Positions 1 to 7,262 of a stretch of DNA of 64,000 bases are shown here, one piece after another. The stretch's first letter is position 1; each line of letters opens with the position of its first letter. Below the pieces are notes generated by a model that ran no database searches, was not told the DNA's origin, and saw only the letters and a program-made list of their open reading frames with translations. The stretch is from the NCBI GenBank assembly GCA_002395835.1, contig DGVD01000004.1, forward strand, positions 1 through 64,000, in the 5' to 3' direction. The position numbers and the translations under genes are program-made. The DNA comes from Bacteroidales bacterium UBA4293. Its GTDB lineage: Bacteria > Bacteroidota > Bacteroidia > Bacteroidales > Bacteroidaceae.

Positions 1-22
1 CAACCTATTTCAGTACAAGACA

Positions 23-89
23 AATTTTTCCTCCCCAGTTAGGAAATAATTTTTCTCCAGTTAGGGAGATTTTTCTGCCTCGTTAACCC
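23..89. repeat. three imperfect tandem copies of a ~21-25 bp unit
   Basis: Three consecutive units begin at 23, 48 and 69. The first two share ATTTTTC...CCAGTTAGG; the third diverges to CTCGTTAACCC. No open frame covers them. They lie in the non-coding start of the window, so they may be the edge of a larger intergenic repeat or the 3' region of a gene before the window. Function unknown. The rest of 90-340 shows nothing that could be assigned. Confidence 0.5.
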
Positions 90-388
90 AGTTGCAGCAT
101 CTTTCTGCACATTTCTCATCAGCCGAGTAAAATATATTGACATTTTTTGCACAAAAATGCCACTTTTTTTAGGGTAAGCCCATTTTGGGCCGGAAAAGTG
201 AGGGTGAAGTTATGGTTATTCAGTAAGAGCCTCGTAATTTTGTGTAGTGATTCAAATCCGGGTCTGCATACATCGGCCGGTATGGAGAGGCTCAGAGGGT
301 AAGTCACTTAAAATACAAATACAACTAATACCTAAATTCTAAACATTATGGCAATTAAAGTTAAAGCAAAGGAAACGCAGTTCAAACT

Positions 389-409
389 AAATGGTGACTG
401 TCACCATTT
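389..409. promoter_or_regulatory. 21-bp perfect palindrome, candidate operator
   Basis: Arms AAATGGTGAC and GTCACCATTT surround a single central T. The right arm overlaps the TTTG of the -33 element at 407-410 used for the acetyltransferase gene. A perfect 10-bp dyad at that place is a typical repressor site. The binding protein is unknown. Confidence 0.5.
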
Positions 410-438
410 GGCATTTCCCTCATTTTTTCCTACCTTTA
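407..438 (+). promoter_or_regulatory. Bacteroidales-type promoter of the acetyltransferase gene
   Basis: A -33 element TTTG (407-410) is followed by a 20-nt spacer and a -7 element TACCTTTA (431-438; seven of eight positions of TAnnTTTG). The start codon follows at 461, giving a leader of roughly 15-20 nt. Confidence 0.6.
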
Positions 439-460
439 CATCGATTTAATTCAATACACT

Positions 461-1030
461 ATGACCATACAAGAATTTAGAGCATATATGGCTTCGGGGA
501 AGCCGGTGGTGGGTGGCTCCGAGGTGCACCAGATGTTCCACCAGCTGTCTCAGGAGGCACTGCGAATCACTGCGGAGATAAACGGGAAATACCACACGCC
601 ACAGGAGCTGCACGGGCTGCTGGAAGAGCTTTGGGGACGTGAGGTGCCTCAGACTGTGGGACTCTTTCCGCCGTTCCATACGGACTGTGGGAAGAACACC
701 GTGGTGGGGGAGCGGGTCTTCATCAATATGGGGTGCAAGTTCCAGGATCAAGGGGGAATAACCATCGATGAGGGGGCACTCATCGGGCACAACGTGGTGC
801 TGGCTACCCTCAACCACCATCTGCACCCGGAACATCGGCAGAGTATGGACTATGCTCCCATACACATAGGGAAGAATGTGTGGATAGGGTCGAACGCTAC
901 GGTGCTGGCTGGGGTGACCATAGGCGATGGGGCGGTGGTGGCTGCCGGAGCCGTGGTGACGAAGAACGTGGAACCGAATACCGTGGTGGGGGGCGTTCCT
1001 GCCAAGGTGATTAAAAAGATAGAGGTGTAG
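461..1030 (+). CDS. sugar O-acetyltransferase (maltose/galactoside acetyltransferase family)
   Basis: A 189-residue protein of the LacA/Maa group of left-handed beta-helix acetyltransferases, which move acetyl from acetyl-CoA to a sugar hydroxyl. Residues 1-55 form the short N-terminal helical Mac domain. The rest is built from hexapeptide repeats, including VFINMGCKF, GALIGHNV and GNVWIGSNATVLAGVTIGD-type turns, and NHHLHPEHR carries the likely catalytic histidine. The length is normal for the family. The substrate cannot be read from sequence. It has its own promoter and stands alone. A short tandem repeat begins over its stop codon. Confidence 0.88.
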   Translation: MTIQEFRAYMASGKPVVGGSEVHQMFHQLSQEALRITAEINGKYHTPQELHGLLEELWGREVPQTVGLFPPFHTDCGKNTVVGERVFINMGCKFQDQGGITIDEGALIGHNVVLATLNHHLHPEHRQSMDYAPIHIGKNVWIGSNATVLAGVTIGDGAVVAAGAVVTKNVEPNTVVGGVPAKVIKKIEV

Positions 1031-1064
1031 TTCCTAATAAAGTTCCTAATAAGGTTCCTAATAA
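1029..1064. repeat. three tandem copies of a 12-bp unit
   Basis: AGTTCCTAATAA is repeated at 1029, 1041 and 1053 (the third copy starts with G). The first copy overlaps the TAG stop of the acetyltransferase gene, so a slippage event here would not change the protein. No function is visible. Confidence 0.75.
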
Positions 1065-1138
1065 ACGCTGAAGGGACTTTCCGCGGGAAAAGTGAACAAA
1101 CCTTAAAATTTAGAGCAAACTATTTAATTTTCTTTAAT

Positions 1139-1155
1139 AACTAAAGTTTTTAGTT
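1139..1155. promoter_or_regulatory. BlaI-type operator 1 (17-bp near-palindrome)
   Basis: AACTAAAGTTTTTAGTT, one mismatch from a perfect dyad, ends over the -33 element (GTTG, 1153-1156) of the blaI-like gene. It forms a pair with the site at 1162-1178, 23 bp further on centre to centre, an arrangement expected for dimeric BlaI/MecI-family repressors. Confidence 0.6.
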
Positions 1156-1184
1156 GGATGTAACTAAAAGTTTTAGTTCATTTG
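1153..1184 (+). promoter_or_regulatory. promoter of the blaI-like/M56 operon
   Basis: GTTG (1153-1156), a 20-nt spacer, then TTCATTTG (1177-1184), a one-mismatch form of TAnnTTTG. Both palindromic operators overlap it. The leader before the start at 1253 would be about 60 nt. Confidence 0.5.
1162..1178. promoter_or_regulatory. BlaI-type operator 2 (17-bp perfect palindrome)
   Basis: AACTAAAAGTTTTAGTT is a perfect dyad around a central G. It fills the spacer between the -33 and -7 elements and touches the -7 box, so a bound repressor would block polymerase. Confidence 0.65.
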
Positions 1185-1252
1185 CATGCAGATATTGATA
1201 GGACGCGCATGGATGGATGCGGTAAGATAAGAATGAATAAACTCAAGTGACA

Positions 1253-1615
1253 ATGAAAAAACTGACGAATAAGGAAAAGGAGATTATGGACCTTTACTGG
1301 GAACACGGGCCTATGTTCGTGCGCGAACTGCAGGAACACTATCCTGATCCGAAACCGCATTTCAACACGCTTTCTACCCTGGTGAGGCTGCTGGAGAAAA
1401 ATGGCTTCCTAAGCCACAGGCAGTTCGGAAATACGTACCAGTACTTCCCGGTGGTCTCTGAAAAGGACTATGGGCGCAGCTCCTTGGCAGGGGTGATTCG
1501 GAACTACTTCGACAACTCCTACCTGAGTGCCGTTTCTTCGTTCTTGAAGGAGGAGAAGGTGAGTGTGGATGAACTGCGTGAGCTGCTGGAAAAAATAGAA
1601 AAGGAAAATAAATAA
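1253..1615 (+). CDS. BlaI/MecI/CopY family transcriptional repressor
   Basis: A 120-residue winged-helix repressor. The N-terminal half has the typical opening KLTNKEKEIMDLYWEHGP and the recognition-helix and wing region TLSTLVRLLEKNGFL; the C-terminal half is the dimerisation helix region. In the family such proteins are inactivated through the membrane metalloprotease encoded next door. The ATG at 1253 is preferred to the GTG six bases earlier because it gives the standard MKKLTNKE start. The stop at 1613-1615 is three bases before the next ATG, so the two genes are co-transcribed. Two palindromes over the promoter suggest autorepression. The signal sensed is unknown. Confidence 0.9.
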   Translation: MKKLTNKEKEIMDLYWEHGPMFVRELQEHYPDPKPHFNTLSTLVRLLEKNGFLSHRQFGNTYQYFPVVSEKDYGRSSLAGVIRNYFDNSYLSAVSSFLKEEKVSVDELRELLEKIEKENK

Positions 1616-1618
1616 GTG

Positions 1619-3124
1619 ATGACAGAATTCCTGGTTTATGACGCGAAGGTGGCTGTGTTGGTGGCGGTGTTCTACCTGTTCTACCGGCTACTGCTGGCCC
1701 ATGAAACGCTGCACAGGCTGAACCGTCTGGTGCTGCTGGGCACTGCCGTGGTTTCCATGGTGCTTCCTCTATGCGTCATTACGGTGCACCGAACCGTGCT
1801 GGTGCCTGTAACTAGCATGGAAACGGAGGAAACTGCCCTGGCTCCTTCTACTATGGTGGCAGGGGAGGCGGCTGCAGAACCCGTCTGGCCCACCGTGCTG
1901 GGGGTGGTCTTCTTCCTGGGGGTGGCCCTGGTGCTCCTGAAAACCATTCTGTCTGTAGTGAAAGTATGCATACTGATACATAAGAGCGAGTTGCACCCTC
2001 AGCCGGATGGCATCACCCTAGCGGTGTGCAGCCAGGACTTGGCACCCTTCAGCTGGATGCATTATATCGTACTGAGTCGCAGGGATTACGACTCTCCCGA
2101 TGCCGCGATTCTCGCTCATGAACGAGCTCACATCCGCCTGAAACATTCGTGGGATGTGATGCTGGTGGACCTACTCACAGCCTGGCAGTGGTTCAACCCG
2201 GCGATGTGGCAGCTCAGGGCCGACCTGCGCTCCATTCACGAGTTTGAAGCCGATGCCGCTGTGCTCTCTCAAGGCATCGATGCACGTCAATATCAATATC
2301 TTTTAGTCAGGAAAGCTATGGCCACCGGTGGGTACTCTGTGGTCAATAGCATAGGTCATAGTACCCTTAAAAAACGAATAAACATGATGTTAAAACATAA
2401 ATCTAATGCGTTTAGTGCTCTGAAAGTTCTTTATGTAATTCCTCTGGTAATGGCTGCGCTGGCTGTGAATGCGCGTTCTGTGACGGATTTTTCTTACGTG
2501 GAGGAGAAGGTGGCTCCTGCTGCCGAGGCTGTAACGGTGCAGGAAACAGTGGCTCCTGAAGCTGCTGCAGTGGAAATGCCAGTGGCTCCCGTAGCTGCAC
2601 AGCCTGTGGCTGAGGAGGCTGAAATGCCGGTGGCTCCCGTGGTTTCTGAGGCTCCTGAAACTCTTGCAGTGGAGGAACCTGTAGCTCCTGCAGTGGAGGC
2701 AGTAGAAGGTGAACCTTTCCTGGTAAAGGGTAAGGTGGTGGACGAGAAGAATGAGCCGGTGATAGGTGCCGCTGTCCTGATAGAGGGCTCCACCTACGGA
2801 ACCATTACGGACATGTCTGGCCAGTTTAGTATGAAAGCATCCGAAGGGGATGTGCTGGTGATTTCTTATATAGGCATGGGTTCGGCTAAAGTAAAGGTCG
2901 CCAAGGACAGTGCAGATAAACCATTCAGCGTGGTACTGAAAAAAGATGGCTCTGACGCCAAGGAAAAGGAGGACAATAAGGTAATTGTGGTAACCGTGGA
3001 TGGTAAGGGAACCACGGTGCAAGAAATGAACCGTTCCTTAAGCCCCGATGAGATTCAGTCCATCACGGTGGAGAAGAATGCTTCTGGGGTGCATGAAATA
3101 AAGGTTTCTACCAAGAAGAAATAA
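1619..3124 (+). CDS. M56-family membrane metalloprotease (BlaR1/MecR1-like) with C-terminal CarboxypepD-reg-like domain
   Basis: A 501-residue inner-membrane protein and partner of the upstream repressor. Transmembrane helices are visible near residues 8-26, 34-56, 90-116 and 265-285. The zinc-protease motif HERAH is at 167-171, with the downstream EFEAD motif. In place of the penicillin-binding sensor of BlaR1 there is an Ala/Pro/Val-rich linker with repeated VAP and EMPVAP units (about 295-360). A carboxypeptidase-regulatory-like beta-sandwich follows (about 365-440; motif GAAVLIEGSTYGTITD), then a short tail. This layout is common among Bacteroidales M56 proteins. The periplasmic signal is unknown. 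Antibiotic sensing should not be assumed. Confidence 0.85.
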   Translation: MTEFLVYDAKVAVLVAVFYLFYRLLLAHETLHRLNRLVLLGTAVVSMVLPLCVITVHRTVLVPVTSMETEETALAPSTMVAGEAAAEPVWPTVLGVVFFLGVALVLLKTILSVVKVCILIHKSELHPQPDGITLAVCSQDLAPFSWMHYIVLSRRDYDSPDAAILAHERAHIRLKHSWDVMLVDLLTAWQWFNPAMWQLRADLRSIHEFEADAAVLSQGIDARQYQYLLVRKAMATGGYSVVNSIGHSTLKKRINMMLKHKSNAFSALKVLYVIPLVMAALAVNARSVTDFSYVEEKVAPAAEAVTVQETVAPEAAAVEMPVAPVAAQPVAEEAEMPVAPVVSEAPETLAVEEPVAPAVEAVEGEPFLVKGKVVDEKNEPVIGAAVLIEGSTYGTITDMSGQFSMKASEGDVLVISYIGMGSAKVKVAKDSADKPFSVVLKKDGSDAKEKEDNKVIVVTVDGKGTTVQEMNRSLSPDEIQSITVEKNASGVHEIKVSTKKK

Positions 3125-3144
3125 TGTGGAGAAAACATTAGGAT

Positions 3145-3176
3145 GCAGCTCTGCTTTTCAGCGGGGCTGCTTTTTT
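3145..3176 (+). terminator. intrinsic terminator after the M56 gene
   Basis: A GC-rich hairpin (GCAGC...GGGGCTGC) is followed by TTTTTT, 20 bases after the stop codon. Confidence 0.75.
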
Positions 3177-3185
3177 GTGTCCCGA

Positions 3186-3217
3186 TTTGACACTTTCCCG
3201 ACTTTTTATTAACTTTA
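3186..3217 (+). promoter_or_regulatory. promoter of the rhamnosidase-hydrolase-mannosidase operon
   Basis: TTTG (3186-3189), 20-nt spacer, TAACTTTA (3210-3217). This is one of the best matches to the Bacteroidales consensus in the window. The start codon follows at 3252. Confidence 0.65.
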
Positions 3218-3251
3218 CAACGACTTTAAAAAATCCATTAGAAGAACGAAA

Positions 3252-5438
3252 ATGAAAAACACCGGAATCAAGATGACTACAAACTGTAGTCGACTGAAAA
3301 AATCCTTTTTCACACTACTCCTCTTGCTCTCCAGCACGGCACTCCCTGCCCTAGCTCAGGAGTATGACCCACTGCTGGACTCACTCTGTAAAGTGATTCA
3401 AAAACCGGAAAAGGAAACGTGGAACACGGCTTATATGTGGCACCCCGGACAACTGGCGGCTTGGCTGCAACTGAGGCAGAAAACGGAGTCGAAGGCGAGG
3501 TGCACCTTTGTGGACTATCCGGGGAATTTCTATGCCTACAGCGAGGTGACTTACTTCCGGGGGAAAATAAAAAGCACGGGCACCCTGCGCTGGAACGCTC
3601 CAGGCACGGTGAAGGCTACCATAGATAAAAAGGAACAGAAACTGAATGCACGGCAGGCTACCGTGAAGCCAGGTACGCACCAGGTGGCATTCCAGGTGAA
3701 CACGAAGGGGCAGCTGCCGGCCCTGATTCTGGAGGGGGCGGATGTGGACCTGTTTGAGGCTAGCACGGACGGGGTGAACTGGCATCCGGTGGAGAGCGAT
3801 GCGCGCTTCTGCCATCCGGAGGTCTTCCCAGATGATGCGCAGGAAATTCAGGTGAGCATCCCGGTACGGGAAACGCTGCTGCTGAGGAATGCACGGAGGG
3901 AAGGAGACAAGTTCATCCTGGGCCCTCAGGGGAACGTGATTCTGGATTTCTGCCACATAGAGATGGGGCACCTGCAGCTCACTGCCACCGGGAAGGGGAA
4001 GGTGTTCTTCCAGGTGGGTGAGTCCATAGAGGAGGTGACGAACCCGAATACGAAGGTGATGGAGCAGCTTCCGCTGGAGCCTGTGGCGCTGGAGGGGAAG
4101 AAGGACATCAGCCTGACGGAGCGGGCGGTGCGTTTTGTGCGGATAAGCACGGACCGGGGCTGCACGCTGGAGAATGTGCGTTTCCTGGCCGATGTGTGGC
4201 CGGTGGAGATGCAGATGCAGTTTGAATGCGATGATGCGCAGGTGAACCGGCTCTGGAAGGCGGGTGTGGCTACCCTGCACACGGCTTTGCATAATTTCTA
4301 CCTGGATGGCATCAAGCGGGACTATCTGCCCTGGGCCATGGATGCGGTGCTGAGTAGTCTGGGAGGCGACTATGCCTTTGGGGAGCCTCAGGTGAGCCGG
4401 AACGGTATCTCCGTGGCACTGATGCCGGAGAACCCCACTGCACAGGACCTGGGAGTGGTGGACTATCCGCTGCATGCGCTCATCGGTCTTCGTCAGGAAT
4501 ACCTGAGGTACGGAAATCTGCAGACGTCAAGAATGTACAAGAACCGTATCCTCTCCCAGCTGGACTTGTACGAGAGTCTGCAGGATGAGCATGGGTTCAT
4601 CAGTGCTAAGGCACCTACCTGGGGCTTTATTCCGGGATGGAGCAAGGATAATGGTCCGGAAACCTTCGGCACGGCGGCTTACCCGCAGATGATGCTGATG
4701 GAGAACTTCCGGATTGCGGCCTACTTCTGCCGGCTCTGGAAGGAGAACCGCTTGGCAGCGCACTATGAGGCGAAGGCCCAGGCACTGCGGGAGAGTATCC
4801 TGAAGCATTTCTGGGATAAGGAACGGAGGGTGTTCATCAATGGCTACCGGGAGGATGGCTCCAGGGATGAGCGTGTGTCCTACCACTCCCAGTACTGGGC
4901 TGTGCTTACGGATCTGTATCCGGCAGCGCACTACGATTATCTGTACTCGGAGGTCATCCCGAACATTCCTGCTTATAAGGATAACATCAGCTACGAGAAG
5001 GGCTATGAATGCCTGGCCTATGTGAAGGCGGGGCGTACGGCCCAACTGCTGGACTTGCTGAACGAAACATTCGGCTACTGGCTGGACGAGGGGAACACGC
5101 GCTTCCCGGAGAACTTCCGGGTGAACGATGCGTGGGAGAAGCAGCTGGAGTTCTATGATCGTCCTTTCGGCTTGAGTCTGTGCCACGGAGCCAACGGAGT
5201 GCCTTCGGTGGTGCTGGCACTCAGGGGAATCATGGGCTTCAGCCAGTCGCAGGCACGCCCCAATGAGTACTTCCTGCACCCTAACCTGCTGCACCTGAAC
5301 CACGTGAAGGGCCGTATTCCGGTGAAGGAGGGCTTTATTACGGTGGACTTCCAGAAGAACGGTGAGGCGAAGGTGACAGCTCCGAAGGGGGCAAAGGTGA
5401 CCCTGATTTGGAACGGTGAAACGAAGAAAATATCTTAA
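3252..5438 (+). CDS. alpha-L-rhamnosidase-like glycoside hydrolase (GH78-like), exported
   Basis: A 728-residue protein with a signal peptide (hydrophobic run ending ALPALAQ). The N-terminal half is beta-sandwich. From about residue 320 it is an (alpha/alpha)6-type barrel with the GH78-like block LDGIKRDYLPWAMD and later YLPWAMDAVLSSLGGDYAFG, and a C-terminal beta domain ends the protein. In classical GH78 enzymes this region carries D, E and D carboxylates. Here the arginine-aspartate part is kept but the usual Glu position reads Tyr, so the family is divergent and rhamnose specificity is inferred. An internal ATG at codon 8 would also give a good signal peptide. First gene of a tight operon: the next start is 4 nt after the stop. 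Confidence 0.75.
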   Translation: MKNTGIKMTTNCSRLKKSFFTLLLLLSSTALPALAQEYDPLLDSLCKVIQKPEKETWNTAYMWHPGQLAAWLQLRQKTESKARCTFVDYPGNFYAYSEVTYFRGKIKSTGTLRWNAPGTVKATIDKKEQKLNARQATVKPGTHQVAFQVNTKGQLPALILEGADVDLFEASTDGVNWHPVESDARFCHPEVFPDDAQEIQVSIPVRETLLLRNARREGDKFILGPQGNVILDFCHIEMGHLQLTATGKGKVFFQVGESIEEVTNPNTKVMEQLPLEPVALEGKKDISLTERAVRFVRISTDRGCTLENVRFLADVWPVEMQMQFECDDAQVNRLWKAGVATLHTALHNFYLDGIKRDYLPWAMDAVLSSLGGDYAFGEPQVSRNGISVALMPENPTAQDLGVVDYPLHALIGLRQEYLRYGNLQTSRMYKNRILSQLDLYESLQDEHGFISAKAPTWGFIPGWSKDNGPETFGTAAYPQMMLMENFRIAAYFCRLWKENRLAAHYEAKAQALRESILKHFWDKERRVFINGYREDGSRDERVSYHSQYWAVLTDLYPAAHYDYLYSEVIPNIPAYKDNISYEKGYECLAYVKAGRTAQLLDLLNETFGYWLDEGNTRFPENFRVNDAWEKQLEFYDRPFGLSLCHGANGVPSVVLALRGIMGFSQSQARPNEYFLHPNLLHLNHVKGRIPVKEGFITVDFQKNGEAKVTAPKGAKVTLIWNGETKKIS

Positions 5439-5441
5439 GTT

Positions 5442-7262
5442 ATGAAATACATGAAGCATTTTATTCTGGCAGCTTGCCTGGTGCCTACCCTGTGTATGGC
5501 ACAACAGGTAATTCCTATTCCGGTGGACTATGAGGAGCCGGGGGTAGAGGAGACAGTAACCGTGAGAGACGGACAAAACATTATTTCAGGAGTGACGAAA
5601 CCTTCTATTACGGTGTACCTCCCCAGTGAACAGCTGAACACGGGAACGGCAGTGATTCTGTGCTCCGGAGGTGCCATGCGGTTCCATTCCTGGACGAACG
5701 ATGTGGAGCGTATGGCGAAGTTCCTGAATGCACGGGGTATAGCTGCCATAGGGCTGAAGTACCGACTGAACAATGCGAAGATGAACTTTCCTGCGGGGCA
5801 GATGCCTCCGATGCCGGAGATGGTGGATGTGACGAAATTCGATAAGTTCCCGATGGCGAACGCGAACCCGATGCCTAGTGTGGAGGGTGATGCAGCGAAT
5901 ATGCGGGCTGTGGACGATGCGCGGGCTGCCGTTCGGATGGTGCGGGAGCATGCTGCGGAGTGGAACATAGACCCGCAGAAGGTGGGCCTGCTGGGCTTCT
6001 CTGCCGGTGGTGGAGTGGCTGTGGGTGAGGTCATCTGTGCCCAAGAGGGCGAGATGCCGAACTTCCTGGTAACGGTCTACGGCCCATCGTTCCTGGATGT
6101 GAAGGTGCCGGAGAACGCCCCAGACCTGCTCATCCTGACGCGCGCGGAGCACCCCAATGTAGCTGCGGGCCTGCTGGGCCTCTTCCTGGAGTGGAAAAAG
6201 GCCGGGAAGAATGCGGAGTTGCACATGTATGGTGATGGGGTGGGACCTTTCGCCCTGGCCGATAGGATAGGTACGAACACCACAGATACTTGGAGCCAGA
6301 ACCTCATAAGTTGGCTGGAAGCCCGTAAGTTCATCCCTCAGACTTCCCAATATATTCAGGTGGAGGATGGAGGGACAGGCCCTTACAAGGCTGTGGTAGA
6401 CCGCAGTGCGGAAACTCCGGACTACACCCTTTACCATCCGGCCAATCTGGATTATGCCGTGAAGAAAGAAGGGCCTCTGCCGCTGGTGCTGTTTGCCAAT
6501 GGAGGGTGCTCCTTCACTTCCAAGCATTTTGAGAAGTTCCTCACAGAGATTGCATCGCACGGATATGTGGTGGCAGCTGTGGGCTCTTTCGATGAGATGA
6601 GTCTGGAAGAGATTCAGGCGCTGGGCATGACCGATACGGAATATATGGTGCATGCCATAGATGTGATGGAGAAGCTGAATGCCGACCCCAAGAGTCTCTT
6701 CTACCAGAAGGTGAACCTGAAGCAGGTGGCTGCCATGGGACAGTCTTGCGGAGGCGGACAGGCACTTTCGGGCTCTGTAGATCCTAGAGTGACCACCACC
6801 ATAGCCCTGAATAGTGGTTACGTGAGAAACAAGCCTCCTTTCCCGGTAGAGGAGCCAGGCAGTAAAAGGCCGGCTGGAGGTCCTGCAGCAGGATTTGCCA
6901 AGAAGGTGAGTGAAGGAGGTCTGTATGGAAAAGAATTCGGAGGAACTGCCACGCAGGCCGACCTGGTGAAGCTTCATGCTCCCGTGGCCTACCTGATAGG
7001 CGGTCCAGACGACGTGGCTTATGAGCCTTCAGGGCAGAACTACGACTTGATTCAGCATGTCCCAGTGGTAAGGTGCAACCTGAACGTGGGTCACATGGCT
7101 ACTTATGCCCAGCCTCATGGAGGGGCCTTCGCAGAGATAGCCCTGAAGTGGCTGAACTGGCAGACCAAGGGAAAGACTGAAGAGAATAAATTCTTCCTGG
7201 ATAAGGCTTATCAGAAGGCCCACTATCCAGACTGGACTGTTCAAAGTAAAAACTGGAAATAA
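5442..7262 (+). CDS. exported protein with two alpha/beta-hydrolase domains (carbohydrate-esterase type)
   Basis: A 606-residue protein with a signal peptide (ends CMAQQ). Residues about 35-290 form an esterase/xylan-acetylesterase-like alpha/beta hydrolase with nucleophile elbow GFSAGG (Ser187) and ILCSGGA near the oxyanion hole. Residues about 300-606 form a second, cutinase/dienelactone-hydrolase-like domain with elbow GQSCGG (Ser435) and a C-terminal GHMATY histidine region. Both elbows are intact, so two ester-cleaving activities are possible, for example removal of acetyl groups from a glycan handled by the neighbouring glycosidases. The stop overlaps the next start by one base (TAATG), indicating translational coupling. 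Confidence 0.8.
   Translation: MKYMKHFILAACLVPTLCMAQQVIPIPVDYEEPGVEETVTVRDGQNIISGVTKPSITVYLPSEQLNTGTAVILCSGGAMRFHSWTNDVERMAKFLNARGIAAIGLKYRLNNAKMNFPAGQMPPMPEMVDVTKFDKFPMANANPMPSVEGDAANMRAVDDARAAVRMVREHAAEWNIDPQKVGLLGFSAGGGVAVGEVICAQEGEMPNFLVTVYGPSFLDVKVPENAPDLLILTRAEHPNVAAGLLGLFLEWKKAGKNAELHMYGDGVGPFALADRIGTNTTDTWSQNLISWLEARKFIPQTSQYIQVEDGGTGPYKAVVDRSAETPDYTLYHPANLDYAVKKEGPLPLVLFANGGCSFTSKHFEKFLTEIASHGYVVAAVGSFDEMSLEEIQALGMTDTEYMVHAIDVMEKLNADPKSLFYQKVNLKQVAAMGQSCGGGQALSGSVDPRVTTTIALNSGYVRNKPPFPVEEPGSKRPAGGPAAGFAKKVSEGGLYGKEFGGTATQADLVKLHAPVAYLIGGPDDVAYEPSGQNYDLIQHVPVVRCNLNVGHMATYAQPHGGAFAEIALKWLNWQTKGKTEENKFFLDKAYQKAHYPDWTVQSKNWK

Larger units (their letters stand above)
348..449 (+). pseudogene. 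possible 5' remnant of an HU-like DNA-binding protein gene
   Basis: A 33-codon frame starts MAIKVKAKETQFKL, which resembles the N-terminus of the HU-like DNA-binding proteins common in Bacteroides (MAxKVKAKE...), and then loses all resemblance after about residue 14. The leader just before the ATG is AT-rich and gene-like. The promoter of the next gene lies inside the distal half of this frame. The likeliest reading is a truncated gene start left by a deletion; chance similarity over 14 residues cannot be excluded. Confidence 0.33.

Noticed and set aside
2390..3022. Minus-strand open frames opposite the VAP-repeat region
   Set aside because: The repetitive protein (HRYSLGSRSH-like) is just the complement of the Ala/Pro/Val repeats of the M56 gene.
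5586..6977. Long open frame on the minus strand opposite the double hydrolase gene (463 codons); similar ones at 3381-4475, 4527-5576 and 10957-12066
   Set aside because: They are rich in His, Arg and Gln, have no recognisable domains, and lie opposite strongly supported genes in GC-rich DNA, where antisense frames stay open by codon bias.
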